Of a stretch of DNA of 21,162 nucleotides, positions 5,919 through 13,639 are shown piece after piece. How positions within the stretch are numbered: the stretch's first letter is position 1; every line of letters starts with the position of its first letter. The translations under genes were made by a program, and so were the position numbers. The notes under the pieces were generated by a model. The model was not told the origin of the DNA. It did no database searches and saw only the letters and a program-made list of their open reading frames with translations. Source of the stretch: a virus; IMG/VR virus record IMGVR_UViG_3300047299_000024, positions 1 to 21,162 of that record, one strand, 5' to 3'.

Positions 5919-6296
5919 TCAGACGACGCAGTTGATGATTGCAGTGACGAGTTCATCGACCGCACCGGCCGAGAGGATGCGACCCTGATAGGTCGTGCCC
6001 GCCTGTGCGGCGTCATTGGTGGCCTTGCCGGTCGCACCGACCGACAGCATGTCACCGGCTGCGACGGTCTCACCCGCAACAACCTCGGTGACGCCAATGG
6101 CGATGATTTCGCAGGCTTCGCCTGCCTTGGGCTTGTTCAGGAGGACGCCGATCGGACGGTCGGTGACCGCATTGACGACGTTGACGGTGGTGGTGCCACC
6201 GACAATCTCCACGAACTTGTACTGGTGGCTCGTGAGGTCCGCAGCGGCCGTGAGACCGGGAACCTTCAGAACCTGGGGACCATTGAGTGCGCTCAT
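5919..6296 (-). CDS. Capsid decoration/stabilisation protein (DUF2190-like)
   Basis: 125 aa, ATG 6296. It reads L-T-S-H-Q-Y-K-F-V-E-I, T-V-N-V-V-N-A-V-T-D-R-P-I-G-V-L, I-G-V-T-E-V-V-A-G-E-T-V-A-A-G-D, then S-V-G-A-T-G-K-A and G-R-I-L-S-A-G-A. The alternation of short strands with an I-G-V-L step, a V-x-A-G-x-x-V-x-x-G-D step, a G-x-A step and a final x-G-x-A-L/I-x-G/A is typical of the small beta-barrel proteins that sit on capsid surfaces beside gpE-type shells. It lies between scaffold and capsid genes, the expected place. Confidence 0.8.
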   Translation of the reverse strand: MSALNGPQVLKVPGLTAAADLTSHQYKFVEIVGGTTTVNVVNAVTDRPIGVLLNKPKAGEACEIIAIGVTEVVAGETVAAGDMLSVGATGKATNDAAQAGTTYQGRILSAGAVDELVTAIINCVV

Positions 6297-6301
6297 TGGT
6301 G

Positions 6302-6970
6302 TCAGACTCCCTTGTTGACGTTGGCTCGGTGCTCGTTGTAGAGCGACGGGTCAGCAGCCACCACGAGAGCGACTGCGGTGTTGAAGTCCTTGGCCTCGCC
6401 CTTGGCAATCAGTGCGTTTGCACGCTTGCTGATTTCGCTGGACGAGTCATCCGACTTGGTGATGGTCTGGCTCGAACCGACTTCACCGAGGAGCTTGCCG
6501 GACTTGGCAACCTCATTGGCGCCGGTCAAGACGGTCCAGATGGTGTCATGCGTTTCCTGACCGCACTTCTCCACCACGTCCTTGAGGGCCAGGCCGAGCT
6601 TGGCGCTGTCCGCACCGAGTCCGTCGAGACCGGCAGCCTTCGCCACCATCTCGGACACGACACGGGTGTCACGCTCGCCCTTGGCGATTGCCTCCGCAGC
6701 AGCCGCACGCTGCGACGCCTCAGTGGCCTGGGTCTGGAACGACTTGACGATGGCGGCGAGCTTTGGGTCTGCACTCTTCAGGAGGTCATCCACGTCGTCC
6801 GTTCCTTCGTCATTGGAGCCGTCATCCGACCCCTCAGTCGCCTCTTCGAGAGCACTTGCCGTCTTCTCCAAGGTCTCGGCGAGTTCAATGTTCTCGCCCT
6901 CAAGACCTTCGATGTACGCAAGAACCTCGGGAGACAGACCGCTCTTGTCGATTTCTGTCTTCGTTGCCAC
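6302..6970 (-). CDS. Capsid scaffolding protein
   Basis: 222 aa from GTG 6970, chosen because GGAGG lies directly upstream; the longer in-frame ATG at 7069 lies inside the previous gene and encodes low-quality sequence. The protein is charged and mostly helical. An L-S-P-E-V-L-A-Y-I-E-G-L helix leads into a coiled coil (E-G-E-N-I-E-L-A-E-T-L), then a Ser/Asp/Glu-rich linker, a second Ala-rich helix (A-S-Q-R-A-A-A-A-E-A-I-A) and a C-terminal domain that ends with Y-N-E-H-R-A-N-V. This matches phage scaffolds that direct shell assembly and are then removed by the protease encoded upstream. Confidence 0.8.
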   Translation of the reverse strand: MATKTEIDKSGLSPEVLAYIEGLEGENIELAETLEKTASALEEATEGSDDGSNDEGTDDVDDLLKSADPKLAAIVKSFQTQATEASQRAAAAEAIAKGERDTRVVSEMVAKAAGLDGLGADSAKLGLALKDVVEKCGQETHDTIWTVLTGANEVAKSGKLLGEVGSSQTITKSDDSSSEISKRANALIAKGEAKDFNTAVALVVAADPSLYNEHRANVNKGV

Positions 6971-7040
6971 TCGCTTCCTCCTTCGGGATTTGTTACTGGC
7001 TTGATTGATGATAGTTGAGAGAAGGTGAAGACCTGTATTG
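6971..7040 (-). other. Short intergenic gap before scaffold gene
   Basis: Seventy bases, more AT-rich than the flanks. On the minus strand it contains TATCATCAATC, which could be a weak -10-like element, but no matching -35 sequence was found at the usual spacing. It carries the scaffold ribosome site at its end. A weak promoter raising scaffold and capsid expression is possible but not shown. Confidence 0.25.
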
Positions 7041-7304
7041 CTACTTGCGCTTGGCCCGTGCGATTGCAACCTTGGCCCGAATGATGGCCGGTCGCTGAGA
7101 CTTGCGGACGGTCTTCATTGACGTCTCATTGACGTACCCGCAGTCTGCACATGCCTCGCCCTTTGCCAACCCGGAGTGGTCACACCGGGCCTTCCGCTTG
7201 GCGCTCTTGAACAGAACCACGTCGGCTTCCTGATTGGCGGCAAGAGCGACGAGCGAAACCTCGTCGTACTCCATGTCCGAGAGGTTAGTGGTCGGCTTGC
7301 TCAT
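7041..7304 (-). CDS. Small protease-companion protein with zinc-ribbon-like motif
   Basis: 87 aa, ATG overlapping the protease stop by four bases. Residues near the N-terminus, M-E-Y-D-E-V-S-L-V-A-L-A-A-N-Q-E-A-D-V, followed by V-L-F-K, match a segment often found in or just after XkdF-type proteases (E-V-S-x-V-D-x-x-A-N-x-x-A-x-V-V-L-F-K). It then has C-D-H-S-G-L-A-K-G-E-A-C-A-D-C-G-Y, a possible zinc site (C, H, C, C), and ends in a strongly basic tail (R-A-K-V-A-I-A-R-A-K-R-K). Probably a head assembly factor acting with the protease or scaffold. The zinc ribbon attached to this motif is unusual to me. Exact role unknown. Confidence 0.72.
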   Translation of the reverse strand: MSKPTTNLSDMEYDEVSLVALAANQEADVVLFKSAKRKARCDHSGLAKGEACADCGYVNETSMKTVRKSQRPAIIRAKVAIARAKRK

Positions 7305-8200
7305 CGGGTCTTCCTTTCACCGGCACTGGTCGCCTTGCGTGCCCGAGAGAGTACTGCCTGCACCCGATCCTGGTCGTAGTTGCCCTTCTTGACGTAGGTG
7401 GTCTTCGACCGGACTTCGACCGGATCACTGATGGTGCACACACCGTCCTTGTCGCAACTCCAATCGGCCTTGTAGTAGGTGGACTTACCACCTTGCTCGA
7501 CCGAATAGACGACCCAGGAGGAAGACATGTCCGAGATGTAGGTCCACGTGCTGTAGCCCGGCAGCGGCGACGTGGGGTACATGATCTTCAATGCGTTGTT
7601 GACTATCTCCCGCATGTCATTGAAGGACATCTCGTCCGCCTTCTTCTTGATCGGCGTGCGCTTGCCTCGACCGTGGACCGAGAAGCCGGTGTACTTGCCC
7701 TCCTTCATTCCCTTCATCACGTCCTTGTCGGTGATCTTGAAGCCGACCCACCAACCTCGGGGGAAGTCATCCGGCAGACCCAACGCTTCGATCTTCTCAT
7801 CGGTGAACGCCATGGATTCGATGAGGGTCGAGACGCCCTTGCGCACGTGCTCTTCACCACCGACCCGGCTGGACATGGTGAAGTCGTATGCGGCCTTCTC
7901 CATCTCCCAATCAGACTCAATGACATCACCCTGACGATCGACAACGGTCTTACCGTCCTTCTTGATGACTGAGGCCCATCCGAAGACAAGACCCTTCTTC
8001 TCATCGGTCTTGGCGATTTCAATGTCGGCGTCCATTGACTTGCCGAACGTCTCGCCGTCGTACTCGTCTTCGTCCATATCGTCCTCTTCCGGGTCTTCGC
8101 TCGTCCAGTTGTCTTCTTCGTACACAACGTCGGCTTGCCAATCGACCTTGCTCAACTCCGCAATGATTTGCTCATCGCTCATGCTTGCCTTGATGGTCAT
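7301..8200 (-). CDS. XkdF-like capsid maturation protease (peptidase S78 type 2)
   Basis: 299 aa from ATG 8200, which overlaps the topoisomerase stop as ATGA. An acidic N-terminal segment (residues 20-60) precedes the protease domain at about 70-182: G-L-V-F-G-W-A-S-V, V-V-D-R-Q-G-D-V-I, E-K-A-A-Y-D-F, G-G-E-E-H-V-R-K-G-V, then P-R-G-W-W-V-G-F-K-I and T-G-F-S-V-H-G-R-G. These steps are the hallmark of XkdF-like putative serine proteases. H118 and S174 are candidate active-site residues, by inference. The C-terminal part (about 205-280) is a W-V-V-Y-S-V-E ... Y-Y-K-A-D-W segment sometimes seen attached to such proteases. It would cleave scaffold and perhaps head cargo during maturation. Confidence 0.87.
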   Translation of the reverse strand: MTIKASMSDEQIIAELSKVDWQADVVYEEDNWTSEDPEEDDMDEDEYDGETFGKSMDADIEIAKTDEKKGLVFGWASVIKKDGKTVVDRQGDVIESDWEMEKAAYDFTMSSRVGGEEHVRKGVSTLIESMAFTDEKIEALGLPDDFPRGWWVGFKITDKDVMKGMKEGKYTGFSVHGRGKRTPIKKKADEMSFNDMREIVNNALKIMYPTSPLPGYSTWTYISDMSSSWVVYSVEQGGKSTYYKADWSCDKDGVCTISDPVEVRSKTTYVKKGNYDQDRVQAVLSRARKATSAGERKTR

Positions 8201-9972
8201 GCGATCCCACTTTCCCAATCAGCGAACACCTTGCCGCTGATGTAGCTATTGAGCGTAGTGCTCGGTGTGTCTCCAATGATCAGGCCGACTTCAGCGCCGA
8301 CCTTCTTGCGTGCTGCTTCGAGTTCCTTCAACGTCTTCGGCTTGGGCATCGAGGCTACGACACGAGCCGCCTCGACGTTTGCCTTCAATGTGCGGAAGTC
8401 ATGGTTCTTGAAGTCACCGGCGACAGTCTTCGTGTAGTTGGTCACCGATGAGTGATTGACGGTGGTCGTATTAAAGAACGGGGTAGTGCCTGCCTTGCCT
8501 GCTGATGCGTTCTTCAGACCTCGGATTGCATCGACCAGTTCTTTCGGCCCCTTCACGGTCACATCGAGGGACATGCCGCTCTTGCCGGTGAACTTCAATC
8601 GTGCGCCCTTGGTGGTCATGGTGACGTGACGGGCTTGCAGGTTGGTGATACCGAACGTGCTCTCGACAGTGACCTCGCCGGTTGCCTTGTTGCGCTTGAC
8701 CGACTTGCCACCTTCAGCTTGCGATCCAATACGCATACCTGTCTGGCGGATGATGCCCAGGGCGATAGCTCTCTGGTCCCCGCTCTTGATGGCAGCACTG
8801 AGCTTCTTGTCGATCTTCGGAAGCTCCTTGGCAAGCGACGCCACTCGGTCGAACTTCTCTGCGTCGGCCTTGACCTTGTGGGCCTTCGGCTGAATGGTCT
8901 GAATCTTGCCATTGGCGGCGGCACCCTGAGCGAGTGTCGCTGCACCACGTGCGCCAATACGGCCGGACGAACTCTTTGCCACCCACACGTCACGCCATGC
9001 CGGAGGAATCGCATACCTGTTGCCGTCCGCATCCACAATGCCATTGCGGCGCTCTTCATGAGTGGCAGGGCGCATGTCCTTGTAGCTGCGACCACCATCG
9101 CCGTCCTGCTTGCCGGGATCGGGCCACGTGAACTTGTCGGGTCCGGCTGCCTTCGGCTTCGGGGGTGCAGGCTTGGTCTGCACCGGAGGGCGTCCCCTCG
9201 TCTCGGTTGCGAACTTCATTGCGGCAGTGTGATCGAGGTGCGCAGGTGCCTTCATATACCGCTTGTATTGGGCGTCACTGAGCCCTTCTACGTCACGGTC
9301 CTTCTGAGCCTGAGTCAGCTTCTTGCCGCCGGTACCACCACCCGTGGCGTTGCGCAGACCGTCCATTGCGTTTACTCGCATTGGAGCACCGGCAGTGCGA
9401 CCACCCGGCCCGCTTGCGAACAGACCACGACGGTCGTGATACGGATTGAACTTCGACAAGACCTCGTAAGCCTTGCTTAGTGCATCTGACTCGAACACAT
9501 TGGTTCCTTTCTTGATGAAGGTGTCGTGTCTTGCATCCCACACTGCATTGCCGAGTTTCCACGCCTGACTTGATGTGTACGGACCATGCACAGTCACATG
9601 CTTGGCAGCGACCAAATCAGCCGTGTGGTACCTAAGTGATCCGGGACTGAGTGGTTCTGCACCAATTACCTTGCGTGGTACAGAGACGAGATACCACTTT
9701 CCACGACTACGGACATAATCGCCTTCAGGGTAGTCACCAAAGAACACCTTGCCCCCCTGATTGCGTGCATTGGAGGTGCGGGCTTGGAGCTTTCCATTGG
9801 TCTTGAGTGACTCGTGCTCCTTCTCATTGATCCACCGGAACACATGAGTCTTCGCTTGCTTGATGATGTCTGCTGCACTCGGGCCACTTGCGAATCGGCC
9901 TTTCGCATCATGGTTCTTGTTGTACTTGGCGATCAGCACCCTTGCCTTGAGGATTGAATCTCCGGCGCTCAT
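8197..9972 (-). CDS. Head-operon fusion: putative ART-like domain plus type IB DNA topoisomerase
   Basis: 591 aa from ATG 9972, which overlaps the MuF stop as ATGA; an in-frame upstream ATG at 10041 lies inside MuF and adds only 23 unlikely residues. Order: K-Y-N-K-N-H-D-A-K-G-R-F-A-S-G at 16-30; a domain at about 40-135 (V-F-R-W-I-N-E-K-E-H, K-V-F-F-G-D, W-Y-L-V-S-V-P-R) that resembles ADP-ribosyltransferase-fold toxins; a second motif copy K-F-N-P-Y-H-D-R-R-G-L-F-A-S-G at 174-188; a Pro-rich linker; then a topoisomerase IB domain at about 300-583. The latter shows I-P-P-A-W-R-D-V-W, E-K-F-D-R-V, G-M-R-I-G-S (R414), F-G-I-T-N-L, F-T-G-K-S-G (K464), H-D-F-R-T (R527) and a nucleophile Tyr577 in L-N-S-Y-I. 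Asp568 sits where family members have His or Asn. TopIB nicks and religates DNA through a 3'-phosphotyrosine. TopIB assignment is firm; the N-terminal domain is tentative. Confidence 0.85.
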   Translation of the reverse strand: MSAGDSILKARVLIAKYNKNHDAKGRFASGPSAADIIKQAKTHVFRWINEKEHESLKTNGKLQARTSNARNQGGKVFFGDYPEGDYVRSRGKWYLVSVPRKVIGAEPLSPGSLRYHTADLVAAKHVTVHGPYTSSQAWKLGNAVWDARHDTFIKKGTNVFESDALSKAYEVLSKFNPYHDRRGLFASGPGGRTAGAPMRVNAMDGLRNATGGGTGGKKLTQAQKDRDVEGLSDAQYKRYMKAPAHLDHTAAMKFATETRGRPPVQTKPAPPKPKAAGPDKFTWPDPGKQDGDGGRSYKDMRPATHEERRNGIVDADGNRYAIPPAWRDVWVAKSSSGRIGARGAATLAQGAAANGKIQTIQPKAHKVKADAEKFDRVASLAKELPKIDKKLSAAIKSGDQRAIALGIIRQTGMRIGSQAEGGKSVKRNKATGEVTVESTFGITNLQARHVTMTTKGARLKFTGKSGMSLDVTVKGPKELVDAIRGLKNASAGKAGTTPFFNTTTVNHSSVTNYTKTVAGDFKNHDFRTLKANVEAARVVASMPKPKTLKELEAARKKVGAEVGLIIGDTPSTTLNSYISGKVFADWESGIA

Positions 9973-10808
9973 TCGACACCTACCACGCAGCGACAGTTGG
10001 GGTGCATTGGGGGTGTGACAGCGAGGCCATTGAGGGACCATGCGCTACCCACAGGAACGGTCGTTCCATCGAGAGAAGAGCACTTCGAGCAGCACCCCGG
10101 AGCGGCGATCCACACCATCTTGGCGGATTCGTCCAACAGACCGGCGCTACGGGCCGCTGAGAGGGCCGTCATTTGCCCGTAGGCGAGCGCAGCCTGTGTT
10201 TCGGTCCTTGCGATGGTCTTTGCCCGTTGCGACGCTGCACGGCGCACGTAGTCGGTCGTCTGTGTCGCCACACGACCCGGCTTGACTTCGAGGGCGCTGA
10301 TTCCGTTGCGGTAATTCAATGCAGCACGTGCGAAGCGGGGATCGACAGCGAGGACTTCTTTGATGTGGGCTGCAAGCTCACGGGGCGGAATGCCGTCGGT
10401 GATGGCACCGGACAGAAACGTGTTGATCGCTTCACGTGACGCATTGGTGATATTGGAGACACGCTCTGCTGAGAACCTGTCTGCCCATTCACCGGCAATC
10501 TTCACCTTGTCGATGCCGAGCAGTGAACCTTGGAGGTTGAGACCCTTGAGCTGAATCACATTGAGGCCAGAACGCAGAGAAGGAGGCATTGCCTCCATGA
10601 CTGTTCCCGCTTGCGTTGCGAACGTCGGTGCGCTGATCTTGCCCGATGCCAATTCACGCATCGCCTTGACCATGCCGGGGTCTGTCTGCCACGCACGCAC
10701 AGTACGTGTCCAATTGCTCTTGAACCGAGGCTCTAGCTCATCGGCTGCTGCATTGAAGGTGCGGAGGTACTCACTCCTTCTCTTGCTCTGCGTCGATGTC
10801 TTCGCCAT
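9969..10808 (-). CDS. MuF-like head morphogenesis protein
   Basis: 279 aa from ATG 10808, preceded nine bases upstream by GGAGG. A GTG at 10817 is an alternative but lies too close to that site. The start overlaps the end of the portal gene. The N-terminal ~190 residues are helical. The MuF core follows: I-A-R-T-E-T-Q-A-A-L-A-Y-G-Q at about 199-212, C-C-S-K-C-S-S-L-D-G-T-T-V-P-V-G at 239-254, and H-P-N-C-R-C at 269-274. This R-T-E ... C-x-x-C-x-x-x-D-G ... H-P-x-C-R-C pattern is diagnostic. MuF proteins are minor head proteins carried with the portal and, in some phages, are ejected or carry effector domains. Here the protein ends right after the core, and the extra domains are in the next gene. 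Confidence 0.92.
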   Translation of the reverse strand: MAKTSTQSKRRSEYLRTFNAAADELEPRFKSNWTRTVRAWQTDPGMVKAMRELASGKISAPTFATQAGTVMEAMPPSLRSGLNVIQLKGLNLQGSLLGIDKVKIAGEWADRFSAERVSNITNASREAINTFLSGAITDGIPPRELAAHIKEVLAVDPRFARAALNYRNGISALEVKPGRVATQTTDYVRRAASQRAKTIARTETQAALAYGQMTALSAARSAGLLDESAKMVWIAAPGCCSKCSSLDGTTVPVGSAWSLNGLAVTPPMHPNCRCVVGVE

Positions 10809-12171
10809 CGTCTTCACCCTCCTCCAATGGCTTCGGTTCCGGCTTTTCTTCCTTCGGTGGCATCTTCGCTTCGGCCACTTCGGCTTCGTCCGACATGGGC
10901 AGGTTCATGCGCTCGTAAAGACGCTCTTGCAGTTCCTCATTCGGGAAGACAGGCATACCCATACCCGACAGCGTGGACAGTGCCTGCACCACCTCGGCGA
11001 GCGGCTGCTCTTCAATGTCACCAAACTTGATCTGCGGCATGTTCTCGACCGACATGCCGTTGAGCTTGAGCAGACGAGGAACGGCATGGGTATTGAGGGT
11101 TGCTGCGATTGATTGGAGCCACGCACCCAATGCCACGGCGAACAGGTCTGTCTTGTCAGCCGACAGTGCGAACGATCCGGTAGCAGTTGAACCCAGGAGG
11201 ATAAAGTCTGCCAACACCGTCATGGCGATGTTGCGGTTATAGCGATCAATGATCCCGCCGGTATCGAATGAGCGACTACCACCCGACGACACGAGTTCGA
11301 GCTTGATGAGTTGTGCGCCGGTCTGCGGATCATGCACCGTCGGCAGGATCGCACCTTCCTGCTCGTCACGCCGGATGTTGCGGATCATCTTCTGGTATTC
11401 CGCATACGCCGCCTTCATCTCGGGCGTTGCATCCGCTGCCATGTAGCGAGGGTCCATGTACAGAACCGGGAAACCTGCGAGGTCACGCTCGACACCAATG
11501 GCTTCGATTTCCTCAATGCGCTTCTTGAAGTACCACGGCCGGTACGCATTGCGGAGCACAGAGCGACCCTCGGGGTTGCCCTTGTTGGTGGACGTGCGGA
11601 ACAGCAGGCTCTTCTCAATGGGGATGAACACCGGCTGATGGGTAGGCGGCGCAACCTGCGTCATGCCATTGATACCACCGGACTTATCGAAGTCCCACAT
11701 GAGCAACGAGTCCTGCGACCGGATAGCGAACTTGCGCCATCCGATCTTGCCATCGGTGAAGTTGCTCTTTGAGCCGTCTGTCTGCGGACCCTGCCGCTTC
11801 TTGTAAACAATCTCGAAGTAGCTCCAACCGAACGGAAGCATGGTGACCACTTCGCTGATGAAGTCCGGCCACGAATGCGACATGTCGTCCATGCACTCTT
11901 TGAGGAAGACAGTGCGCTCGTCGTCTTCATTGGCGTCCTTCGGAGGATCGACGTACCAATCGACCTGACGGATCAGCTTGTCGATGGCGAACAGGATCGC
12001 ACCGACGACAGGATCGTTGTCGGTCATCTCTCGGTAGACCTTGACCGCACGGTCCCCTCGAAGTGCGGTGAGGAACTCTTCAATGACGAAGCCACCGCTG
12101 CGCTTCAATCCGGTCAAGCCGAGTTCCTCGACGGGGCTGACCTTCTTATTGTTCTCCTGCGGCGTATCCAT
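10771..12171 (-). CDS. Portal protein (Mu gp29 / DUF935 type)
   Basis: 466 aa, ATG 12171 with GGGAG nine bases upstream. It has M-T-D-N-D-P-V-V-G-A-I-L, a V-T-M-L-P-F-G-W-S-Y-F-E-I-V-Y-K-K step, I-P-I-E-K-S-L-L-F-R-T, N-P-E-G-R-S-V-L-R-N-A-Y-R-P-W-Y-F-K-K, and V-E-R-D-L-A-G-F-P-V-L. These are hallmark steps of portals of the DUF935/gp29 type: membrane-proximal core, wing, then stem helices. The last ~45 residues are very acidic and Pro-rich (E-E-K-P-E-P-K-P-L-E-E-G-E) and probably disordered. The portal ring is the DNA entry vertex. It lies between terminase and MuF, the standard order. Confidence 0.92.
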   Translation of the reverse strand: MDTPQENNKKVSPVEELGLTGLKRSGGFVIEEFLTALRGDRAVKVYREMTDNDPVVGAILFAIDKLIRQVDWYVDPPKDANEDDERTVFLKECMDDMSHSWPDFISEVVTMLPFGWSYFEIVYKKRQGPQTDGSKSNFTDGKIGWRKFAIRSQDSLLMWDFDKSGGINGMTQVAPPTHQPVFIPIEKSLLFRTSTNKGNPEGRSVLRNAYRPWYFKKRIEEIEAIGVERDLAGFPVLYMDPRYMAADATPEMKAAYAEYQKMIRNIRRDEQEGAILPTVHDPQTGAQLIKLELVSSGGSRSFDTGGIIDRYNRNIAMTVLADFILLGSTATGSFALSADKTDLFAVALGAWLQSIAATLNTHAVPRLLKLNGMSVENMPQIKFGDIEEQPLAEVVQALSTLSGMGMPVFPNEELQERLYERMNLPMSDEAEVAEAKMPPKEEKPEPKPLEEGEDDGEDIDAEQEKE

Positions 12172-12209
12172 ACGGTACGGCTCCCTGGTTAGACGTTCAG
12201 ATCGTGAGT

Positions 12210-13604
12210 CTAGGCGTCACGCCACGGCGACCCGGTAGGACGGGTTACCAGACCAGGTGTCACAACTGGGATACGTCGGTTGCGGATCGTCCAACAGAGG
12301 GCGTCAGCCACGAATGAGTCCGGGGCATGGCCGCTGCCATACAGGTCATCCCACGTGACGTACTTGTGCTCGGCATAGCAGTATTCGATCTTGGGTCCGA
12401 GGACTTCTCGGTTCTCAATGGCGGCGATGTAGTCATTGAACATCGACTCACGAGGACGACCGGCCATGATCATTGGGGTGACAAGCATTCGGTCGTAGGT
12501 CAGGAAGTCATCGACCACGTTGCCGATGCCGGTTGCGTCGTGGACGAGCAAGCCCTTGTACTTGGCGAGCCTCTTCTCCACGTCACGGATCATGGCGGGC
12601 CACGGCTTGCGTCCGGTGCGGAGCCAGGCAACACGACGCCATGGGGTGCAGTCTGTCCGCCACGTGCTGACGATCGTCCAGTCGCTTTCCTTTGCCCAGT
12701 CCACCCCGGTCACGTACTGCGCTCCCTGTTCGGGCTGCGAGAACTCCAATGACACATCTTCGGTGCCGGGGTACACGCCAAGCGTGTCGTCGAACATGAA
12801 CTCCACGAACTCGGTCTGAATCGCACGGCCGGTGATCGACGGCTCTTGGAGGTCGTACTCGGTGTCCCACATGTGCTTGGGGATTTCGGCCTTCTTGCGA
12901 TCCACCAATGACTGCGTGAGCCAACCGGGGTGTTCCTTTGTGCCCATTGATTCCCGGTAGCACCATTCGTGGGTAGACCACCCTTGGAGCTTGGCTCGCT
13001 TGAGCATCTCGGTCATGGTCTTGTCCGGGTATTGGTGCGTCGATGACATGACGGTCTGCGTCTCGACCATCTTGCCGAGCATCTCTCGGTCCATTGGCTG
13101 ACCTTGTGCAGCTTCAAGGATCGAAAGGTCCATCTCGTCAATCTCATCGAGGCGTAGGCGCTGCGGGTGGGGACCACGTGCACTGCGCTGAGAAGCGGTG
13201 AGGGATCGAATCCATGCTCCGTTGTTCAGGCGGGTCATGTACATGGTGGAACTGTTCAGCAGGTGTGCTGGTGCCAGAGGCGATTCCCATGCCTCCCGCT
13301 GCACCTCCAATACTCGCTGAGACTGAGCAGCCGATCCGCCGAGGATGGTGATGTGTGCGCCGAGCGTCACGGCTTCGGTAGCGCACAAGGTGGCGAGCAA
13401 TTGGCTCTTGCCTCCGAGGCCACGACTCGCTTTCCACACGCTTACTGGCGTGCGGGCAAAGTATGCCTCACAGAATGCAGCGAATGGATTGGAGTGGCCG
13501 GGGCACACACTGACACGGGGAATGTGAATGCCCCACACCGCCCATACGAACGCATGTAGCTCATCGTCCGTTTGTGGCATCCGTCCAATCTTCAACGGCG
13601 GCAT
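12210..13604 (-). CDS. Terminase large subunit
   Basis: 464 aa, ATG 13604 with GGAG about ten bases upstream. The ATPase part has a Walker A motif S-R-G-L-G-G-K-S at 60-67 and a Walker B R-L-R-L-D-E at 149-154, with a coupling-type S-S-T motif near 187-189. The RNase H-like nuclease part shows V-T-G-V-D-W-A-K-E-S-D at 298-308, L-V-H-D-A-T-G-I-G at 353-361 and D-S-F-V-A-D-A-L at 429-436; acidic residues D302, D356 and D434 are the likely metal ligands. The enzyme packages DNA through the portal and cuts concatemers. No recognisable small terminase lies next to it. Confidence 0.93.
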   Translation of the reverse strand: MPPLKIGRMPQTDDELHAFVWAVWGIHIPRVSVCPGHSNPFAAFCEAYFARTPVSVWKASRGLGGKSQLLATLCATEAVTLGAHITILGGSAAQSQRVLEVQREAWESPLAPAHLLNSSTMYMTRLNNGAWIRSLTASQRSARGPHPQRLRLDEIDEMDLSILEAAQGQPMDREMLGKMVETQTVMSSTHQYPDKTMTEMLKRAKLQGWSTHEWCYRESMGTKEHPGWLTQSLVDRKKAEIPKHMWDTEYDLQEPSITGRAIQTEFVEFMFDDTLGVYPGTEDVSLEFSQPEQGAQYVTGVDWAKESDWTIVSTWRTDCTPWRRVAWLRTGRKPWPAMIRDVEKRLAKYKGLLVHDATGIGNVVDDFLTYDRMLVTPMIMAGRPRESMFNDYIAAIENREVLGPKIEYCYAEHKYVTWDDLYGSGHAPDSFVADALCWTIRNRRIPVVTPGLVTRPTGSPWRDA

Positions 13605-13639
13605 GGGGCACTCACTCCAATTGGTCTAGGTGGCAGGGC

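Noticed and set aside
4267-5988. 573-aa open frame on the plus strand
   Set aside because: It is antisense to the capsid and SAP-like genes, is rich in Val/Arg/His/Gly as expected of a shadow frame in GC-rich DNA, and has no ribosome site or recognisable motif.
8197-9040. Tyrosine integrase identity for the C-terminal domain
   Set aside because: An H-x-x-R box and a late Tyr are shared with recombinases, but the IPPAW-DVW, KFDR and GKSG steps and the L-N-S-Y context are those of type IB topoisomerases.
8626-9480. 284-aa open frame on the plus strand
   Set aside because: Antisense to the topoisomerase gene, with shadow-like composition (Leu/Arg/Cys) and no domain; the minus-strand frame has clear TopIB motifs.
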